The notes beneath the pieces are model-generated. The model did not search any database. It saw only the letters and a list, made by a program, of their open reading frames with translations, and had not been told where the DNA came from. A DNA stretch of 8,627 bases from an uncultured Lachnospiraceae bacterium (GTDB lineage Bacteria; Bacillota; Clostridia; Lachnospirales; Lachnospiraceae): positions 1 through 8,627 of the forward strand of contig CAMOZD010000033.1 of the NCBI GenBank assembly GCA_946630645.1, written 5' to 3'. Shown in pieces: positions 6,559 through 8,627 of the stretch. The position numbers and the translations under genes were made by a program. Every line of letters begins with the position of its first letter. Position 1 is the stretch's first letter.

Positions 6559-6735
6559 ATGAAAAAAGGAGAAAATAACAAGACCAACGGACTGGTGGGT
6601 ATATTATATTTTCTGGCGTCGGCCTATCTGGGCTGGACAGCCTGGTCCGAAAAGGAACTGATCTATCTGCCTTTTGTGATTATTTTTATCATTATGGGCG
6701 GAATTTATATCTACCGTTACATGAAAAGCCAATAA
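6559..6735 (+). CDS. two-helix membrane miniprotein of unknown function
   Basis: A 58-residue protein with a basic, polar N-terminus (MKKGENNKTN), a first hydrophobic helix (about 11-30, GLVGILYFLASAYLGWTAW), a short charged turn (SEKE) and a second helix (about 35-53, IYLPFVIIFIIMGGIYIY), ending in RYMKSQ. Both ends carry positive charge, so a hairpin with both termini in the cytoplasm is expected. AGGAG (6544-6548) lies 10 bases before ATG 6559 and 4 before the alternative GTG 6553, which would add two residues. I do not recognise a family. It could be a small partner of a membrane complex, but nothing in the sequence names one. Confidence 0.75.
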   Translation: MKKGENNKTNGLVGILYFLASAYLGWTAWSEKELIYLPFVIIFIIMGGIYIYRYMKSQ

Positions 6736-6738
6736 TCA

Positions 6739-6756
6739 ATAATCCGTAAGGATTAT
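6739..6756 (+). other. small hairpin after the miniprotein gene
   Basis: ATAATCC (6739-6745) and GGATTAT (6750-6756) form a perfect 7-bp stem around GTAA. The stem is AT-rich and the T run (6765-6769) starts 9 bases later, so it is at best a weak terminator. Confidence 0.35.
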
Positions 6757-6810
6757 ATTGGTCATTTTTGAGGATTGATTGTTGCAGACCTATATAGTAA
6801 GATAAGACTG

Positions 6811-7002
6811 ATGAGAAAGATTTTCAATTTCAGCCGGAGAAGCAAGAGGAAGACGCTCCATCTGTTTTGAAAATCACAGTATATTGTTGTTTGTGAATAC
6901 TACGGCTCTGACTGCAAGGCCTACCGAGCAGGAATAGCGGCAGTAAAGAACAAGGGGGAAGACTCTCTTTTTTACAGGGCCGGTACAGAGCTTTGTAATT
7001 AA
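6811..7002 (+). pseudogene. short reading frame interrupted by TGA, upstream of the nifH-like gene
   Basis: ATG 6811 opens a frame of 19 codons with many Lys/Arg (MRKIFNFSRRSKRK), stops at TGA 6868-6870, then stays open for 43 more codons, including ...VVCEYYGSDCKAYRAGIAAV and ending at TAA 7000-7002. The final stop falls in the ribosome binding site of the next gene, as for an upstream operon member. No ATG, GTG or TTG is in frame after the TGA, and no clear binding site precedes 6811. It may be a decayed small gene, a selenocysteine read-through or chance. No family is recognised. Confidence 0.25.
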
Positions 7003-7016
7003 AGGGAGATTTTTTT
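6964..7016 (+). promoter_or_regulatory. stem masking the nifH-like ribosome binding site, followed by a U run
   Basis: TCTCTTTTT (6964-6972) can pair with AAAGGGAGA (7001-7009), nine pairs including two G-U, covering the whole Shine-Dalgarno of the next gene. Inside the loop TACAG (6984-6988) pairs with TTGTA (6993-6997). Seven Ts (7010-7016) follow and run up to the ATG. This could act as translational control or an attenuator. The pairing is seen on paper only. Confidence 0.35.
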
Positions 7017-7790
7017 ATGCTGAAATTGGCAGTTTACGGGAAAGGCGGTATCGGAAAGTCCACAGTGACAGGTAACCTGGCAGCGGCTTTTGCCAGTATG
7101 GGCAAGAGAGTGATCCAGATCGGCTGTGATCCCAAGGCCGATTCCACCATCAATCTTTTAGGCGGCCGGACACCGGTACCGGTCATGAATTACATGAGAG
7201 AAAAGGATGAGGATCCGGAACGGATCGAGGATATATCAGCTGTGGGTTATGGCGGAGTCCTCTGTATTGAGACCGGGGGACCTACACCGGGCCTGGGCTG
7301 TGCCGGCCGGGGAATCATCACCACTTTTTCACTCCTGGAAGAACTGGAGCTTTTTGAGACCTGGAAGCCGGACGTGGTCCTCTATGACGTGCTGGGTGAT
7401 GTGGTCTGCGGCGGTTTTGCCGCCCCCATCCGGGAGGGTTATGCGGAGCATGTGCTGATTGTGACCTCCGGGGAGAAAATGGCCCTCTATGCCGCCAACA
7501 ATATCAGGATGGCGGTCAGTAATTTTGAAGACAGGGGTTATGCCAGCGTCTATGGCATTGTCCTGAACCACAGGAATGTGGACCAGGAGAAGGAGAGGGT
7601 GGAAGCCTTTTCTGAGGAGTCCGGCCTGCCCATTGTGGGAGAGATTCCAAGAAGTCATGAAATTACCCGCTGTGAAGACCGGGGTATGACAGTGATAGAG
7701 GGGGAGCCGGAATCGGAGGTCAGTGCTGCTTTCCGGTCCCTGGCCCTTGACCTGCTGAAGCTTGACGAGAAAAAAACAGATGAGGATTAA
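7017..7790 (+). CDS. NifH-like nitrogenase reductase homologue (non-classical, MinD/NifH ATPase family)
   Basis: A 257-residue protein with all hallmarks of the homodimeric [4Fe-4S] iron protein that passes electrons to a partner on ATP hydrolysis: P-loop GKGGIGKST (8-16), switch I region GCDPKADST (36-44), cluster ligands C95 in GLGCAGRG and C131 in DVVCGGF, and switch II D124 in YDVLGD. R98, equivalent to the arginine ADP-ribosylated in some nitrogenases, is kept. Classical NifH is about 275-297 residues; this one is shorter at the C-terminus. GGGAG (7004-7008) is 8 bases from the ATG. The component 1-like gene follows after 2 bases. Relatives outside nitrogen fixation include ChlL/BchL, CfbC and the methylthio-alkane reductase protein MarH; the divergent partner suggests such a non-nitrogenase reductase, so no nifH symbol is given. 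Confidence 0.92.
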   Translation: MLKLAVYGKGGIGKSTVTGNLAAAFASMGKRVIQIGCDPKADSTINLLGGRTPVPVMNYMREKDEDPERIEDISAVGYGGVLCIETGGPTPGLGCAGRGIITTFSLLEELELFETWKPDVVLYDVLGDVVCGGFAAPIREGYAEHVLIVTSGEKMALYAANNIRMAVSNFEDRGYASVYGIVLNHRNVDQEKERVEAFSEESGLPIVGEIPRSHEITRCEDRGMTVIEGEPESEVSAAFRSLALDLLKLDEKKTDED

Positions 7791-7792
7791 AT

Positions 7793-8627
7793 ATGGATAA
7801 GATGAAGACCGCTTATTATATAGAAGCCAGCCGGCTTTCTGAGTTGGGACCGGAGCAGATTCCTGAGGAGCTGGTCTCCAACCGCCACCTGATCTACTCT
7901 TCGCCTGCCACCCTGGCTTTCAATTCCCCCGGAGCCCAGGGTTTTGGCGTGAAGCGGGCCGGCCTGGCCATACCCGGTTCGATCATGCTCCTGGCAGCCC
8001 CGGGCTGCTGTGGGAGAAATACTACCATTTTAAGTGAGCTGGGTGGCTACAGCGAGAAGTTTTTTTATCTGCTCATGGATGAGACAGATATTGTTACCGG
8101 CAGACACCTTAAGAAGATTCCCAAGGCGGTGGACCAGCTTTGCCAGAGCCTGGAGACAAAACCCTCAGTGGTCATGATTTGTATCACCTGCGTGGATGCC
8201 CTCCTGGGGACGGATATGGAAAGAATGTGCAGGAAGGCATCGGAGAGGGTCGGCCTGCCGGTCCTGCCCTGTTATATGTACGCCCTGACCAGGGAGGGAA
8301 GAAAGCCTCCCATGGTCCATGTCAGACAGTCCCTCTATTCCCTTTTGGAAAAGAAGAAGAAAAACAGCAGGGCGGTCAACCTCTTAGGCTATTTTGCCCC
8401 CCTGACAGAGGATTGTGAAATCTATGATCTGCTCCGGCAGATGGGTATCCGGCAGATCCGGGAGATCAGCCGCTGCCGGGATTACCAGGAGTACAAGGAT
8501 ATGGCCGAGGCCAACTTTAATCTGGTCCTCCATCCTGAGGCCCGCTATGCGGCAGAGGATCTCAGAAAGAGGCTGGATATGCCCTATATAGAGCTGAGCA
8601 GGCTCTACCAGATTGACCGGGTCCGCC
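7793..8627 (+). CDS. nitrogenase component 1-like protein (Oxidored_nitro), C-terminus off the right edge
   Basis: An open frame from ATG 7793 runs 278 codons to the window end. GAGGA (7782-7786) lies 6 bases upstream, inside the end of the nifH-like gene, so the two are coupled. The layout matches NifD/NifK-type subunits: a lead-in with FNSPGAQGFGVKRAGLAIPG (43-62), the cysteine loop LLAAPGCCGRNTT (C72, C73), then VVMICITCVDALLGTDM (C130, C133), which mirrors the 'C...GDD' loop bearing the third P-cluster cysteine. The first ligand position of NifD/NifK appears as serine 45 (NSPGA). A second Rossmann-like domain starts near 192 (SRAVNLLGYFAP), as in this family. Substrate unknown; a second component 1 subunit may lie beyond the edge. 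It could equally be an assembly scaffold of NifE/NifN type. Confidence 0.85.
   Translation, partial: MDKMKTAYYIEASRLSELGPEQIPEELVSNRHLIYSSPATLAFNSPGAQGFGVKRAGLAIPGSIMLLAAPGCCGRNTTILSELGGYSEKFFYLLMDETDIVTGRHLKKIPKAVDQLCQSLETKPSVVMICITCVDALLGTDMERMCRKASERVGLPVLPCYMYALTREGRKPPMVHVRQSLYSLLEKKKKNSRAVNLLGYFAPLTEDCEIYDLLRQMGIRQIREISRCRDYQEYKDMAEANFNLVLHPEARYAAEDLRKRLDMPYIELSRLYQIDRVR

Noticed and set aside
8140..8418. 92-codon plus-strand frame within the component 1 gene
   Set aside because: It is in another frame of the continuous nitrogenase-like coding sequence and is Pro/Gly-rich, as expected for a shadow frame.

Overview
The window reads as chromosomal DNA of a low-to-moderate-GC anaerobic Firmicute, most likely a gut-type Clostridia of the Lachnospiraceae kind. 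This is inferred from strong AGGAGG-type ribosome binding sites, roughly even base composition, a KtrA/KtrB-type potassium system, a short KdpD-like kinase and a nitrogenase-like operon. No rRNA, tRNA, CRISPR array, transposase or phage gene was seen.

Layout. (1) 1-427, minus strand: 5' part of a secreted lipoprotein gene running off the left edge. (2) 428-745: divergent intergenic region with a minus-strand promoter, a 10-11 bp periodic array of CTT-type heptamers, a plus-strand extended -10 promoter and a foldable leader. (3) 746-3303: ktrB-ktrA plus a small membrane-anchored protein resembling half of a LysR effector domain, closed by an intrinsic terminator near 3370-3412. (4) 3413-3733: a second promoter and a 17-bp tandem repeat array in the presumed 5' UTR of the kinase gene. 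(5) 3734-6395: kdpD-like kinase and kdpE, overlapping by 8 bases. (6) 6396-6735: imperfect 46-bp-spaced direct repeats, then a two-helix membrane miniprotein. (7) 6736-7016: intergenic region with a TGA-interrupted reading frame and a stem that would mask the next ribosome binding site. (8) 7017 to the right edge: a NifH-like ATPase and, 2 bases later, a nitrogenase component 1-like protein cut by the window end.

How the parts may work together. KtrB is the potassium-translocating subunit and KtrA its cytoplasmic gating ring. KdpD/KdpE would sense potassium, turgor or c-di-AMP and control transcription. No kdpFABC genes are visible, so the obvious local target is ktrBA, and the heptamer array upstream of its promoter is a reasonable KdpE site. 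KtrA-type proteins are known c-di-AMP targets, and the kinase USP domain carries a near match to the c-di-AMP motif described in Staphylococcus aureus KdpD. Both transport and transcription could therefore answer to the same second messenger (inference).

The right-hand operon is the most promising candidate for an undescribed system. It encodes a complete NifH-type reductase with both [4Fe-4S] cysteines and an unusual catalytic-subunit homologue with a changed cysteine pattern. No classical nif gene is in view, and its substrate cannot be read from this window.
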